55,767 nt of DNA from Paenibacillus catalpae (GTDB taxonomy: Bacteria > Bacillota > Bacilli > Paenibacillales > Paenibacillaceae): positions 1 through 55,767 of the forward strand of contig NZ_FOMT01000011.1 in the NCBI RefSeq assembly GCF_900112695.1. The letters run 5' to 3'. The notes under the pieces are model-generated. The model did not search any database. It saw nothing but the letters and a program-made list of their open reading frames with translations, and was not told the origin of the DNA. The position numbers were made by a program, and so were the translations under genes. Of the stretch, positions 1 through 8,484 are shown in pieces (position 1 is the stretch's first letter; every line of letters begins with the position of its first letter).

Positions 1-13
1 TTCTCTTTTATGA

Positions 14-89
14 GAGCCATTAGCTCAGTTGGTAGAGCACCTGACTTTTAATCAGGGTGTCGAAGGTTCGAGTCCTTCATGGCTCACCA
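14..89 (+). tRNA. tRNA-Lys (anticodon TTT)
   Basis: The sequence folds as a complete cloverleaf. The acceptor arms GAGCCAT (14-20) and ATGGCTC (79-85) pair, the anticodon loop CTTTTAA carries TTT, the T-arm GGTTCGAGTCC is standard, and the CCA end is encoded (87-89). It reads lysine codons AAA/AAG. A strong terminator follows 15 bases later, so this is the last gene of its transcript; any upstream partners lie outside the window. Confidence 0.97.
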
Positions 90-104
90 TTTATTTAAAC
101 GTCC

Positions 105-134
105 AACCCGCAGACTTCGGTCTGCGGGTTTTTT
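105..134 (+). terminator. Rho-independent terminator of tRNA-Lys
   Basis: A 10-bp stem (AACCCGCAGA / TCTGCGGGTT) closes on the stable loop CTTCGG and is followed by a T run. Confidence 0.93.
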
Positions 135-156
135 GATTCTTTCTATATAGAAACTA

Positions 157-194
157 AAACAAGAAAAGCTTGAAGGACCATAATCCTTCAAGCT
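157..194 (-). terminator. Terminator of the FMN reductase gene
   Basis: On the minus strand, an 11-bp perfect stem (arms 167-177 and 184-194) is followed by TTTCTTGTTTT. It lies directly after the stop codon of the reductase gene at 203. Confidence 0.85.
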
Positions 195-202
195 CTTTAT
201 TA

Positions 203-760
203 TTACTTAAGTTTACGAATACGAAGCTCTTCGACAATCTCGGCAACTGATCCGTCCAGGCGTTGTTTAAGCTCATCGTTCAGCTCGAATTGGGATTCGC
301 CAACGCCGGCATCTACACGGGCGATCTGTGAATCAATTGCGTATACACCGCTGCCGAAATGCTTGGCATTCAAAGCAGATAGAACAGGTTTAAGCGAGTA
401 ATCAATGGACAGCAGATGGGCGATCGAACCGCCAATGAACAATGGCGTTACGAACTTGTCGGAAAGTCCCTTTTGCGGGAGAAGATCAAGGAATGTTTTG
501 AGTACGCCGGTGAAGGAAGCTTTATATACAGGGCTTGCAATAATGACAATATCTGCGGCTTCTACAATAGAAGCTGCCTCTACAATGGCAGGGCTGTCGA
601 ATCGTGCATGGATAAGGTCTTCAGCTGGAAGGGAAGCGACAGTAATATGGTTGAAGGAGATGCCTTGCTCCGAGAGATGCGCTTCTACATATTGCGTAAT
701 ACCTGTTAAACGTGAACCGGGATTAGGGCTGCCAGACAAAATAACAACTTGAGACATCAT
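203..760 (-). CDS. NADPH-dependent FMN reductase, SsuE-like
   Basis: This 185-residue protein has the flavodoxin-like fold of the NADPH-dependent FMN reductases. The N-terminal strand VVILSGSPNPGSR forms the phosphate-binding loop for FMN, and IIASPVYKASFTGVLKTFLDLLP is the second flavin-contact segment typical of SsuE/MsuE. Such enzymes supply FMNH2 to alkanesulfonate monooxygenases or act as general flavin reductases. No sulfonate genes (ssuABCD) are adjacent, so the electron acceptor is unknown. The start is the first of two tandem ATGs, 6 bases after AAGGAG. It is a single-gene unit with its own promoter (809-837) and terminator, divergent from the tagO-like gene. Confidence 0.85.
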   Translation of the reverse strand: MMSQVVILSGSPNPGSRLTGITQYVEAHLSEQGISFNHITVASLPAEDLIHARFDSPAIVEAASIVEAADIVIIASPVYKASFTGVLKTFLDLLPQKGLSDKFVTPLFIGGSIAHLLSIDYSLKPVLSALNAKHFGSGVYAIDSQIARVDAGVGESQFELNDELKQRLDGSVAEIVEELRIRKLK

Positions 761-808
761 TATCCACTCCTTAATTATCTTTAATTCCGATATGTTAACT
801 TTGAATTA

Positions 809-837
809 ATCCTAACATGAACGTTTTCAGTCGTCAA
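809..837 (-). promoter_or_regulatory. SigA promoter of the FMN reductase gene
   Basis: On the minus strand TTGACG (837-832) is separated by 17 bases from TAGGAT (814-809). It is about 50 bases upstream of the start codon. Confidence 0.65.
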
Positions 838-946
838 ACACATTATAACGCCGTCGCCGAAGATTTTAATCATTTTTTTCCTCATGGTAGGGAACAATGT
901 TGAACAGTTATAACAAATGATGTGACTGACAAAGGGGAACATTCGA

Positions 947-1894
947 ATGACGTATTGGCTGGCTGTTGGAATGAGTGCTGTTTTGACGATTTTATTTGTG
1001 CCCGTTATGCAGAAGATTGCTCTTAAATACGGAATTGTTGACCGCCCAAATTGGCGCAAAATCCATAATCGTCCGATCCCGTTAATGGGCGGCGCGGCAT
1101 TGTATATCGCTTGTATCCTCACGATTATCGCTTTTCAGGGGATAACCTCGCTTAGCTTATGTATTATGGTTGGCGGAGCGCTGCTTGTGTGTATCGGATT
1201 AATGGATGATGCATCTAAGGCGAAAGGAAAGGACTTTCCGGTATGGCCAAGGGTTATTATCTACTTAGGGGTATCCACTATCCCACTCTTATTCGGTATT
1301 CATATGGACGGCGTGACGAATCCGGCTAATGGTCATTTTTTCGGCTTTCCAATATGGTTTGATGCGATCGGAACAATTATATGGGTATTTGCCCTTATTA
1401 ATATGATCAATTTCATTGACGGGGTAGATGGACTGGCTTCCGGGGTATGTACGCTGTCGTCCCTTACCTTGTTTGTCACGGCCCTTATCAAGGGTCAGGC
1501 GGATATTGGAGTGACTGCGATTATTATCGGCGGCGCTTGTATCGGGTTTCTGATTTATAACTTCCACCCTGCGAGAATTTTTATGGGTGATGCCGGAGCA
1601 ACGTTTTTGGGTTATACGCTTGCTGTGATTGCAATAGATGGTGCTTTCAAAAAAGCGACGTTTATTACGATTCTGGTTCCTTTGCTCGCATTAGGCTTGC
1701 CGATTCTTGATACGGTTATTGTTATGCTTCGAAGGCTTGCTACGGGGAAGGGGCTTCATCAGGCGGATAAGCTCCATACCCATCATGCCCTAATGCGATG
1801 GGGGCTTACTCAGGTGCAGACGGTCTCCTTCATGTATCTCATTGCGGCGCTGTTCTCCCTGCTGTCAATTCTGCTGCTTGTCATGAAAGGCTGA
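947..1894 (+). CDS. tagO: Undecaprenyl-phosphate N-acetylglucosaminyl 1-phosphate transferase, TagO/WecA/MraY superfamily
   Basis: This 315-residue polytopic membrane protein has about ten hydrophobic segments. It carries the superfamily signatures: RKIHNRPIPLMGG near residue 40, LMDDASKAKGKDFP near 86 (Asp pair for Mg2+), NMINFIDGVDGLASG near 150 and FHPARIFMGDAGATFLGY near 210. The family transfers GlcNAc-1-phosphate from UDP-GlcNAc to undecaprenyl phosphate, the first step for wall teichoic acid and other wall polymers. MraY itself is less likely because no mur genes are nearby and the sequence follows the TagO/WecA type. AAAGGGGA precedes the ATG by 9 bases. It stands alone between a divergent reductase gene and a regulator gene. 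Confidence 0.87.
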   Translation: MTYWLAVGMSAVLTILFVPVMQKIALKYGIVDRPNWRKIHNRPIPLMGGAALYIACILTIIAFQGITSLSLCIMVGGALLVCIGLMDDASKAKGKDFPVWPRVIIYLGVSTIPLLFGIHMDGVTNPANGHFFGFPIWFDAIGTIIWVFALINMINFIDGVDGLASGVCTLSSLTLFVTALIKGQADIGVTAIIIGGACIGFLIYNFHPARIFMGDAGATFLGYTLAVIAIDGAFKKATFITILVPLLALGLPILDTVIVMLRRLATGKGLHQADKLHTHHALMRWGLTQVQTVSFMYLIAALFSLLSILLLVMKG

Positions 1895-1970
1895 AAGGAG
1901 CAGCCGTTTTGTGATACAATGACGAAAAAAAAGCGTCATTCTTTGAGCTGGAGATTGGAGTAATGTAAAA

Positions 1971-3110
1971 ATGAGCACGACAGATTGGTTAACCCCGCTG
2001 CAGCACATTTTGAACTGTCAGGTTCGGTTCATTACGTTCTCATTATCGGATTGGAAGGGCCTTGTTCAGCAAGCGGATACAACGTGGGCTCACGACGATA
2101 ACCGCGATAAGATTACGGAAGGCAATCGCGCAGCGAATAACGGAAAGACATGGATCGTAGCCAGGGTGACGGGCAATGAACTGGAAGCGATCGAGATTGA
2201 AGGAGAGCTGAAGCAGGCAGAAGCAGAGTTGCTTACATGGACGCTGCAATGGAATCAAGCCCAACAGCAGGCCGTTAAGCCAGGTGCATTGTCTGAAAGT
2301 GAGTCATTTGCTTTAAAATTAAGTGAATGGATTCAGCAGCAGCTTGAATCCGAGGAGCCTTCTTATTCGATTCCTGATCATCTTACTGCCGGCGGCAAGT
2401 TGTTTGCAGAGATGATTCCTTTCTTATTAGTGACAGAGTATACGAATGGCAAGCAGGCATCATACCCTGAACTGGAAAAGCTTCTTCGCTCCTTCCTGGC
2501 CGAGGATATTTTGCTTATTCCGCTAAAGAACCAAGAGTGGCTCATTTGGGGACCTGTCTCCTTGTTAAAAGAAGCCGACAGCGAATTTATGGATGATGAA
2601 GATGAAGAAACGGTTGAAGACAGCTTGTCATCAATCTGTCATGGCCTACACGAGATGCTGGCAAGTGAATGGATCGGCGAATGCCATCTGGCTGTCGCTC
2701 ATCCGGTATGTCCGGCCAAAGGAATTGTGGAGACTACCGTACTGCTGCGCGAGACCATAAATCTTGGCCGCAAATTCCATGTCGGGACAAGTATTCATCT
2801 GCCTTGGATGCTTCAGCTCGAGCGGCTCCTGAATGCGATTCCGGAAGTCCAGCGTTCCCGTTATTTGGAGCATGCGCTAAAACGGACTGAGCTGTTCGTA
2901 GAGTCCGAAATGCTCGCCACACTGGAGACATTCTTCTCTCTTGACTGTAATGTCAGTGAAACGGCAAAGAAGCTTTATATCCATCGGAATACATTATTAT
3001 ATCGTTTAGATAAATTAAAACAGGAAACCGGACTTGACGTCCGGCAGTTCCGAGATGCTGTATTAGTCAAAATTATTTTACTATTGTACAAAGTTACGAA
3101 AAGGAATTAG
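1971..3110 (+). CDS. PucR/CdaR-type transcriptional regulator
   Basis: The 379-residue protein ends in the PucR C-terminal helix-turn-helix. The segment LETFFSLDCNVSETAKKLYIHRNTLLYRLDKLKQETG is the family hallmark, with the strongly conserved HRNTLLYRL motif. The N-terminal 300 residues are acidic and not recognisable by eye beyond a GGDEF-like or GAF-like sensory role common in this family. The gene ends 87 bases before msmX, and that gap holds a perfect 7-6-7 inverted repeat (3123-3142), so control of msmX is a reasonable inference. PucR relatives often respond to purine or sugar-acid metabolites; the effector here is unknown. Confidence 0.8.
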   Translation: MSTTDWLTPLQHILNCQVRFITFSLSDWKGLVQQADTTWAHDDNRDKITEGNRAANNGKTWIVARVTGNELEAIEIEGELKQAEAELLTWTLQWNQAQQQAVKPGALSESESFALKLSEWIQQQLESEEPSYSIPDHLTAGGKLFAEMIPFLLVTEYTNGKQASYPELEKLLRSFLAEDILLIPLKNQEWLIWGPVSLLKEADSEFMDDEDEETVEDSLSSICHGLHEMLASEWIGECHLAVAHPVCPAKGIVETTVLLRETINLGRKFHVGTSIHLPWMLQLERLLNAIPEVQRSRYLEHALKRTELFVESEMLATLETFFSLDCNVSETAKKLYIHRNTLLYRLDKLKQETGLDVRQFRDAVLVKIILLLYKVTKRN

Positions 3111-3122
3111 TTTTTTTGTAAA

Positions 3123-3142
3123 GTTTGTGCATAGTCACAAAC
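3123..3142. promoter_or_regulatory. Inverted repeat, candidate operator upstream of msmX
   Basis: GTTTGTG and CACAAAC form a perfect 7-bp dyad around CATAGT. It sits 13 bases before TAAGAT (3155-3160), a possible -10 whose -35 region would overlap the dyad and is poor. That arrangement suits an activator- or repressor-controlled promoter. Assignment to the adjacent PucR-type protein is inference. Confidence 0.5.
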
Positions 3143-3197
3143 GAGCCCGTGAGATAAGATATACCCATAAGAAATTTTCTTTTAGGGGGACATTCAA

Positions 3198-4319
3198 ATG
3201 GCAGGCGTACGTTTAGAAGGCATTTACAAAAAATACCCGGGTTCCGACAAAGCATCGGTAACTGATGTTAACCTTGACATTAAGGACAAAGAGTTTTTGG
3301 TACTGGTAGGACCTTCCGGCTGTGGTAAATCGACGACTCTTCGTATGATCGCAGGTCTTGAAGAAATCTCCGAGGGCAAGCTGTACATCGGCGACCGCGT
3401 CGTAAACGACGTAGCACCGAAAGACCGCGACATCGCGATGGTATTCCAATCCTACGCGTTGTATCCTCACATGAACGTTTATCAAAACATGGCATTCGGC
3501 CTTAAACTTCGTAAATTCAAAAAAGCAGACATCGACAAACGTGTTCGTGAAGCTGCTAAAATTCTTGATATCGAGCATCTGCTGGATCGTAAACCAAAAG
3601 CTCTCTCCGGCGGTCAACGTCAACGTGTAGCTTTGGGACGCGCTATCGTTCGTGAACCACAAGTATTCTTGATGGACGAACCACTTTCCAACTTGGACGC
3701 TAAACTTCGTGGTCAAATGCGTGCTGAGATCAGCAAGCTGACTAAACGTCTTGAAACAACTACAATCTATGTAACGCATGACCAGATCGAAGCAATGACA
3801 ATGGGTGACCGTATCGTTGTTATGAAAGACGGTTTCATTCAACAAACAGCTTCTCCTGAAGAGCTGTACAACCACCCAGTAAACATCTTCGTAGCTGGCT
3901 TTATCGGCGCACCTTCGATGAACTTCATCACTGGTACGCTTACTGACCAAGGCGGCACAATGAAATTCAAAACAACTGGCGTTGACGTTGCAGTACCAGA
4001 AGGTAAAGCAGCTTCCCTTCGCTCCAAAGGTTACCTTGGCAAAGAAGTAATCCTGGGCATTCGTCCGGAAGATCTTCACGAAGAGCCGGTGTTCCTGGAA
4101 GCTTCCCCGAACACTATCGTTAATGCTAACGTTGAAGTAGCTGAGAACCTGGGTCATGAAATGTACCTGTACCTGAACGGTATCGGTTCTGACACAGTAA
4201 TCGCTCGCGTTGACGGTCGTTCGACTCTGCGTGACGGTTCCACTGTTAAGCTTGCTCTCGACATGAACAAGGTTCATATGTTCGACAAAGAGTCCGAGCT
4301 GAACATCTTCGAAAACTAA
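3198..4319 (+). CDS. msmX: Multi-sugar ABC transporter ATP-binding protein, MsmX/UgpC type
   Basis: A 373-residue cytoplasmic ATPase. Walker A GPSGCGKST is at 38-46, the ABC signature LSGGQRQRVALGRA at 136-149 and Walker B VFLMDEPLSNLD at 156-167. A C-terminal OB-type regulatory domain of about 130 residues is typical of CUT1 sugar importers. MsmX-type proteins energise many separate carbohydrate permeases. This fits here because the gene stands alone, while the CUT1 permease pair at 46997-49035 lacks an ATPase. Codon use is strongly biased to the highly expressed set, like gapA and eno, so the protein should be abundant. The start follows TTAGGGGGA by 8 bases. Confidence 0.93.
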   Translation: MAGVRLEGIYKKYPGSDKASVTDVNLDIKDKEFLVLVGPSGCGKSTTLRMIAGLEEISEGKLYIGDRVVNDVAPKDRDIAMVFQSYALYPHMNVYQNMAFGLKLRKFKKADIDKRVREAAKILDIEHLLDRKPKALSGGQRQRVALGRAIVREPQVFLMDEPLSNLDAKLRGQMRAEISKLTKRLETTTIYVTHDQIEAMTMGDRIVVMKDGFIQQTASPEELYNHPVNIFVAGFIGAPSMNFITGTLTDQGGTMKFKTTGVDVAVPEGKAASLRSKGYLGKEVILGIRPEDLHEEPVFLEASPNTIVNANVEVAENLGHEMYLYLNGIGSDTVIARVDGRSTLRDGSTVKLALDMNKVHMFDKESELNIFEN

Positions 4320-4335
4320 TCCTTACATTTACAAC

Positions 4336-4369
4336 AAGGCTGTCTTCCGATAGGGAGGCAGCCTTTTTT
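4336..4369 (+). terminator. Terminator of msmX
   Basis: The arms AAGGCTG (4336-4342) and CAGCCTT (4359-4365) pair and are followed by a T run. Confidence 0.88.
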
Positions 4370-4453
4370 ATGTTTCTATAAATAAAAAAACCGAAATGGC
4401 TGATGCGGCGTCTAATACATAACGAAGTGTCTGGAATGGAATTGGAGGGGGAT

Positions 4454-4996
4454 ATGGAGAGGGACGAATATGCTGCGGCTGCTATAAAAGGGGACGACGA
4501 TGCGCTTATTATGCGCATCCAGATGGATCAAAGCCGCCTATACGGCATTGCCTATTCTTATTCGCGTAATGAGACGGATGCGCTCGAGGCGATTCAGGAA
4601 ATGACATTCCGGGTTTGGAATAAGCGCCGTTCTTTGCGTGATCCAAAATTTTTTACGACCTGGATGACACGGATTCTTATCCGGGTCTGTCTGGATGAGC
4701 GGAAAAAGCGGCGTCGTGAACAGCCACTTACCAATGAGCTGATGGAGAGGGATACGCTGGCAGCTACGGAAAATGGGATAGACAGAATGGATATGGCTGT
4801 TCTGCTGCAGAAGCTGCCCTCAAAGTACCGGATGGTCATTGTACTGAAATATTATCGGGACATGACGATTCCGGAGATTGCTGAGCTCCTGGAGAAGCCG
4901 GACGGAACGGTAAGGACCTGGCTGCATCAAGCCTTGAAGCGATTAAGGAGTAACGATTCATATGGAAAGGAGGGGATGAAGATTGAGTGGGAATAG
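4454..4996 (+). CDS. ECF-type RNA polymerase sigma factor
   Basis: A 180-residue sigma-70 family protein with region 2 (RLYGIAYSYSRNETDALEAIQEMTFRVW, about residues 28-55) and region 4 (LLQKLPSKYRMVIVLKYYRDMTIPEIAELL then a helix-turn-helix to residue 165). It has no region 1 or 3, as in extracytoplasmic-function sigma factors. The ATG at 4454 is chosen because GGAGG lies 5 bases before it; in-frame ATGs at 4403 and 4436 have no comparable site. It overlaps the downstream anti-sigma gene by 14 bases, so the pair is translationally coupled. The stress signal it answers cannot be read from the sequence. Confidence 0.88.
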   Translation: MERDEYAAAAIKGDDDALIMRIQMDQSRLYGIAYSYSRNETDALEAIQEMTFRVWNKRRSLRDPKFFTTWMTRILIRVCLDERKKRRREQPLTNELMERDTLAATENGIDRMDMAVLLQKLPSKYRMVIVLKYYRDMTIPEIAELLEKPDGTVRTWLHQALKRLRSNDSYGKEGMKIEWE

Positions 4997-6374
4997 ATCC
5001 GAATTTGAGCAAGGACTGGCGGAAATGTTGTTGGAGGATAAGGAAAACGTACAACGGGTTTTGGAAAGTGCGTCAGAGGAATCTATTGCCTCAACGATCC
5101 GAATGGGTGTGGAACAAGGACGACAGCAGGTAAGGAGAAGAAAAAGCAGACTGGCTGTTCATATGACAGCTTCAGCGGTTATCGTGCTTGTTCTACTTAC
5201 GGCATGCATTCGGGTATCCCCTGCCTTTGCGGAACTTGTGCGTGAGATTCCGGGTCTAACCGGGGTCGTGGAATTGATAAAAGGCGATACTACGCTGACA
5301 AGTGCAATCAACCATGAGTTTATACAACCGGTGAATAAGTCAGTTAGCAAGAACGGCTATACGCTCACAGTCGATGGCGTAATGGCTGATCAGCAGCGAA
5401 TTGTGATTTTTTATACAGCAGACGGGCAAGGCGTAAGCGAGGATATGGACATTACGGATTACAAGGTTACCGATGGATATGGGGAGCCTTTGGAAGCCCT
5501 GATCGGCAGCAGCTATTATGCTATCGGGCATACGGAGTTGGAGAAGGATGACGCGACAAGTATCCATGATATGATGGATATCATGTTAGGTGAAGGTGTT
5601 CCAGTGCCGGGAGTGATCAGGTTCAGTCTTAAGTTAGGCGGCGAGTGGCATGAGGTTGATATTCCGGTTGATCATAGCCGGTTTGAAGAGTTAAGGGAAG
5701 AAATTACGCTGAACAAAGAATTCGAGGTTGGAGGACAGCGTTTCCTCATAGAGAAAGCTCTTGTTACTCCGCTGCAAGCGTCTGTAACAATCCGAAGGGA
5801 ACCGGACGCAAGGATACGTGCCAATTCTTTTATTAAGCTGGCACTAGTGGATGAGAAGGGGCGGCGATGGGAGACAAAAGGCGGTTTTGGCATGCTGGAT
5901 GACGGAACGACGACGCTGACATTCCAGAGCAATTACTTCGAGAAGCCAGAGCATCTTCGTTTGGTAGCCGATGGGCTGCTATTATCGCTGAAAGACCAGA
6001 AATTTGTTATTAATACCGAAACGGGAGACACGCTTGAAACACCCGATGATCGGATTCGATTAACGAATGTCCAGTCAAGCTCGTCAGCTATTGAATTGTC
6101 AATTGAAGCAACGCGGCTGAATGAGCTGGAACAGTTTTATGGCTATTGGTTATTTGACCACAAGGCGGTATTCCATGACGCTTCGGGGACGGAGTATACG
6201 CTTCTAGACCATGATGGTACACAAAGCACTTCAAGGGGGGATGCAGACGGTTCGGGTTTCATGTACGAAGCTTACTACTCGATTCCGAACAAACCGTACA
6301 AACAACCGCTAACCTTTGAGCTGTATCAGTACCCGGGATATGTCGAAGAACCGGTGAATGTGGTTATAAAATGA
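4983..6374 (+). CDS. Membrane anti-sigma factor with DUF4179-type extracytoplasmic domain
   Basis: A 463-residue protein with a cytoplasmic N-terminus of about 57 residues, one transmembrane helix (roughly 58-75, TASAVIVLVLLTA) and a long outer domain. The segment FAELVREIPGLTGVVELIKG just after the membrane is characteristic of DUF4179 proteins, which occur as anti-sigma partners of ECF factors in Bacillales. The start is TTG at 4983, 7 bases after AAGGAGGGG; the nearer ATG belongs to the sigma factor frame. Position immediately after, and overlapping, the sigma gene supports the anti-sigma role. No zinc-binding anti-sigma HxxxCxxC motif is visible. Confidence 0.78.
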   Translation: MSGNRSEFEQGLAEMLLEDKENVQRVLESASEESIASTIRMGVEQGRQQVRRRKSRLAVHMTASAVIVLVLLTACIRVSPAFAELVREIPGLTGVVELIKGDTTLTSAINHEFIQPVNKSVSKNGYTLTVDGVMADQQRIVIFYTADGQGVSEDMDITDYKVTDGYGEPLEALIGSSYYAIGHTELEKDDATSIHDMMDIMLGEGVPVPGVIRFSLKLGGEWHEVDIPVDHSRFEELREEITLNKEFEVGGQRFLIEKALVTPLQASVTIRREPDARIRANSFIKLALVDEKGRRWETKGGFGMLDDGTTTLTFQSNYFEKPEHLRLVADGLLLSLKDQKFVINTETGDTLETPDDRIRLTNVQSSSSAIELSIEATRLNELEQFYGYWLFDHKAVFHDASGTEYTLLDHDGTQSTSRGDADGSGFMYEAYYSIPNKPYKQPLTFELYQYPGYVEEPVNVVIK

Positions 6375-6376
6375 CG

Positions 6377-6420
6377 AAAAGCGCTGAGCGACGGAGAAAC
6401 GTTGCTTTCGGCGCTTTTTT
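6377..6420 (+). terminator. Terminator after the anti-sigma gene
   Basis: AAAAGCGC and GCGCTTTT pair across an imperfect inner stem and end in a T run, starting 3 bases after the stop codon. Confidence 0.7.
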
Positions 6421-6437
6421 CCTTTACGATGAAGCTA

Positions 6438-6466
6438 TTGGTAATGGATTACACCCTTCATATAAC
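6438..6466 (+). promoter_or_regulatory. SigA promoter of hprK-lgt-ppaX-yvoF
   Basis: TTGGTA (6438-6443), a 17-base spacer and TATAAC (6461-6466), 32 bases before the hprK start. Confidence 0.6.
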
Positions 6467-6498
6467 TTAATTGGGAATGCAAGTGAGGAGGCCGTTCG

Positions 6499-7437
6499 AT
6501 GGCTAAAAAAGTGAAAGTATCGGAGCTAGTGCAACATTTCTCAATGGAGATCGTATCCGGCGAGGACGGCTTGAAGCGTTCTATTCTGGTTGATGATCTG
6601 TATCGTCCGGGCCTGGAGATGGCAGGATATTTCGATTATCATCCGCATGAGCGCGTACAGCTGCTCGGCAAGACGGAGCTTACCTTCATCAGCACGCTGA
6701 CGAGTGAAGAGCGCAGATGCCGTTTTGAACAGCTGTGTCACGAGAACACGCCTTGTATTATTTTGACTCGCGGACTGGATGCTCCGGATGAGCTGGTCGA
6801 GTACTCGAATAAGGCACAAATTGCAGTGCTGCGCAGCAATGTGGCGACAACGATTTTACAGAGCCGGATTACGGACTTCCTGGAGAAAAAACTCGCTCCA
6901 ACCGCTACGATTCATGGTGTTCTGGTTGACGTCTATGGCGTGGGCATGCTGATCACCGGCGGAAGCGGAATTGGTAAAAGTGAGACTGCCCTTGAACTCG
7001 TTAAACGCGGCCATCGTCTTGTAGCCGATGATGCGGTTGAAATTCGTCAGACATCGGATGGACAGCTGTTCGGCAGCGCGCCGGAGCTGATCCGTCATCT
7101 GCTTGAGATCCGCGGCCTCGGGATTATCAACGTAATGACGTTGTTTGGTGCGGGTGCAGTACGTACAAGTAAGCGTATTACGCTTGTTATCAAGCTCGAG
7201 AACTGGCAGCAGGACAAACAGTATGACCGTCTTGGACTCGATGAGGAGAAGACGCGGATTATTGATACGGATGTGCCGCTTGTTACGGTACCGGTTCGCC
7301 CTGGACGAAACTTGGCAGTCATTATCGAGGTGGCAGCGATGAACTTCCGTCTGAAGCGTATGGGTTACAACGCGGCTCTGCAATTTACGAATAAGCTGAC
7401 GGAAACGATTGCCGAGGATACAGATGATTTTGATTGA
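6499..7437 (+). CDS. hprK: HPr kinase/phosphorylase
   Basis: A 312-residue bifunctional enzyme that phosphorylates and dephosphorylates Ser46 of HPr, the central switch of CcpA-dependent carbon catabolite repression. The P-loop GGSGIGKS lies at 154-161. The preceding IHG (His139) is the phosphorylase-associated histidine, and LEIRGLGIINV is the HprK signature. Length matches B. subtilis HprK. GAGGAGG precedes the ATG by 7 bases. It heads the conserved hprK-lgt-ppaX-yvoF cluster. Its substrate HPr, with Ser46 present, is encoded at 25204-25473. Confidence 0.96.
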   Translation: MAKKVKVSELVQHFSMEIVSGEDGLKRSILVDDLYRPGLEMAGYFDYHPHERVQLLGKTELTFISTLTSEERRCRFEQLCHENTPCIILTRGLDAPDELVEYSNKAQIAVLRSNVATTILQSRITDFLEKKLAPTATIHGVLVDVYGVGMLITGGSGIGKSETALELVKRGHRLVADDAVEIRQTSDGQLFGSAPELIRHLLEIRGLGIINVMTLFGAGAVRTSKRITLVIKLENWQQDKQYDRLGLDEEKTRIIDTDVPLVTVPVRPGRNLAVIIEVAAMNFRLKRMGYNAALQFTNKLTETIAEDTDDFD

Positions 7438-7491
7438 TCGTTATAGGCATGGAATGCAGGAATAGACCTACTATAGAAGGAGCACGGAACA

Positions 7492-8454
7492 ATGAATCTG
7501 TTGATTGATCCAACGGCATTTTCCATTGGGGATATCCATGTACGTTGGTACGGAATTATTCTGGGTACGGCCGCGCTGGTCGGCTTGCTTCTGGCGGTAC
7601 AGGAAGGGAAAAGATTCGGTATCAAGCCGGAGTTTTTCATGGACCTGCTGCTGCTTGGCGTGCCGTCAGCCGTTATTTGCGCGCGTATTTATTATGTGGC
7701 GTTTACTTGGGATGAGTATAAAAACAATTTGGTGGACGTCTTCAAAATTTGGAATGGCGGGATTGCCATCTATGGCGCCTTAATTGGGGCTTTTTTATGC
7801 GGGTACTTCTATTTCCGTTATAAAGGATATCCATTCTGGAGGCTGGTAGATATTTGTGCACCGGGTCTGCTTGCCGGCCAAATGATTGGCCGCTGGGGGA
7901 ACTTCATGAACCAGGAGGCCTACGGCGGTCCGGTGGAAGAGAGCTTCCTGCGGAATACGCTGCATCTGCCTGATTTTATTGTAAATCAAATGTATGTTGC
8001 GAGCGAAGGACTCTATCACCATCCGGCATTTTTGTATGAGTCGCTGTGGAGTTTGGTTGGCATTATTATACTGCTGGTTATCCGCCGTCAGAAATTCCTG
8101 CGGGCTGGCGAGCTGGTTGCAATCTATTTCATCTGGTACTCGATTGGACGCTTCTTTATCGAAGGTATCCGTACAGACAGCTTGGCTTTTGAGGGTCCGG
8201 GCGCACTGGGTTCCCTGATGGATGCTCTATGGACACCGATGACCTGGTTCGGCTTCGAACAAGGTTTCCTTGACCCGGCTTACGGCGATGTGCGGATTTC
8301 CCAGCTGTTGGCGGTTCTGCTGGTTATCGCGGCCATTATCTTTATCGTAGTACGCCGTACAACAGGAGCGGCATCTGTGCATTACAATGATCCGATTGTA
8401 TCCACGAAGGAGACAGCAGCACCTGTGACGGATGCTAAAACGGACAACCTGTAA
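7492..8454 (+). CDS. lgt: Prolipoprotein diacylglyceryl transferase
   Basis: A 320-residue polytopic membrane enzyme that attaches diacylglycerol from phosphatidylglycerol to the lipobox cysteine of prelipoproteins. The signature GRWGNFMNQEAYGG is present near residue 132, and the essential HGG-type region is replaced by the family's HPAFLYESLW segment near 177. About seven hydrophobic segments are visible. GAAGGAG precedes the ATG. Second gene of the hprK cluster; a client in this window is the solute-binding lipoprotein at 49248-50759. Confidence 0.95.
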   Translation: MNLLIDPTAFSIGDIHVRWYGIILGTAALVGLLLAVQEGKRFGIKPEFFMDLLLLGVPSAVICARIYYVAFTWDEYKNNLVDVFKIWNGGIAIYGALIGAFLCGYFYFRYKGYPFWRLVDICAPGLLAGQMIGRWGNFMNQEAYGGPVEESFLRNTLHLPDFIVNQMYVASEGLYHHPAFLYESLWSLVGIIILLVIRRQKFLRAGELVAIYFIWYSIGRFFIEGIRTDSLAFEGPGALGSLMDALWTPMTWFGFEQGFLDPAYGDVRISQLLAVLLVIAAIIFIVVRRTTGAASVHYNDPIVSTKETAAPVTDAKTDNL

Positions 8455-8484
8455 GTCTTAACAGCAGTAGGAGTGAAAGCCAGT

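Noticed and set aside
781..1122. A 113-codon minus-strand open frame covering the reductase promoter and the tagO start
   Set aside because: It overlaps the well-supported tagO-like gene and the divergent promoter region, has no ribosome binding site and no family-like sequence.
3213..4277. A 354-codon open frame on the minus strand opposite msmX
   Set aside because: It results from the strong codon bias of msmX. It has no ribosome binding site and its Phe/Cys/Val-rich translation resembles no protein. The same holds for the long frames opposite eno (32505-33845) and pgk (28807-30036).
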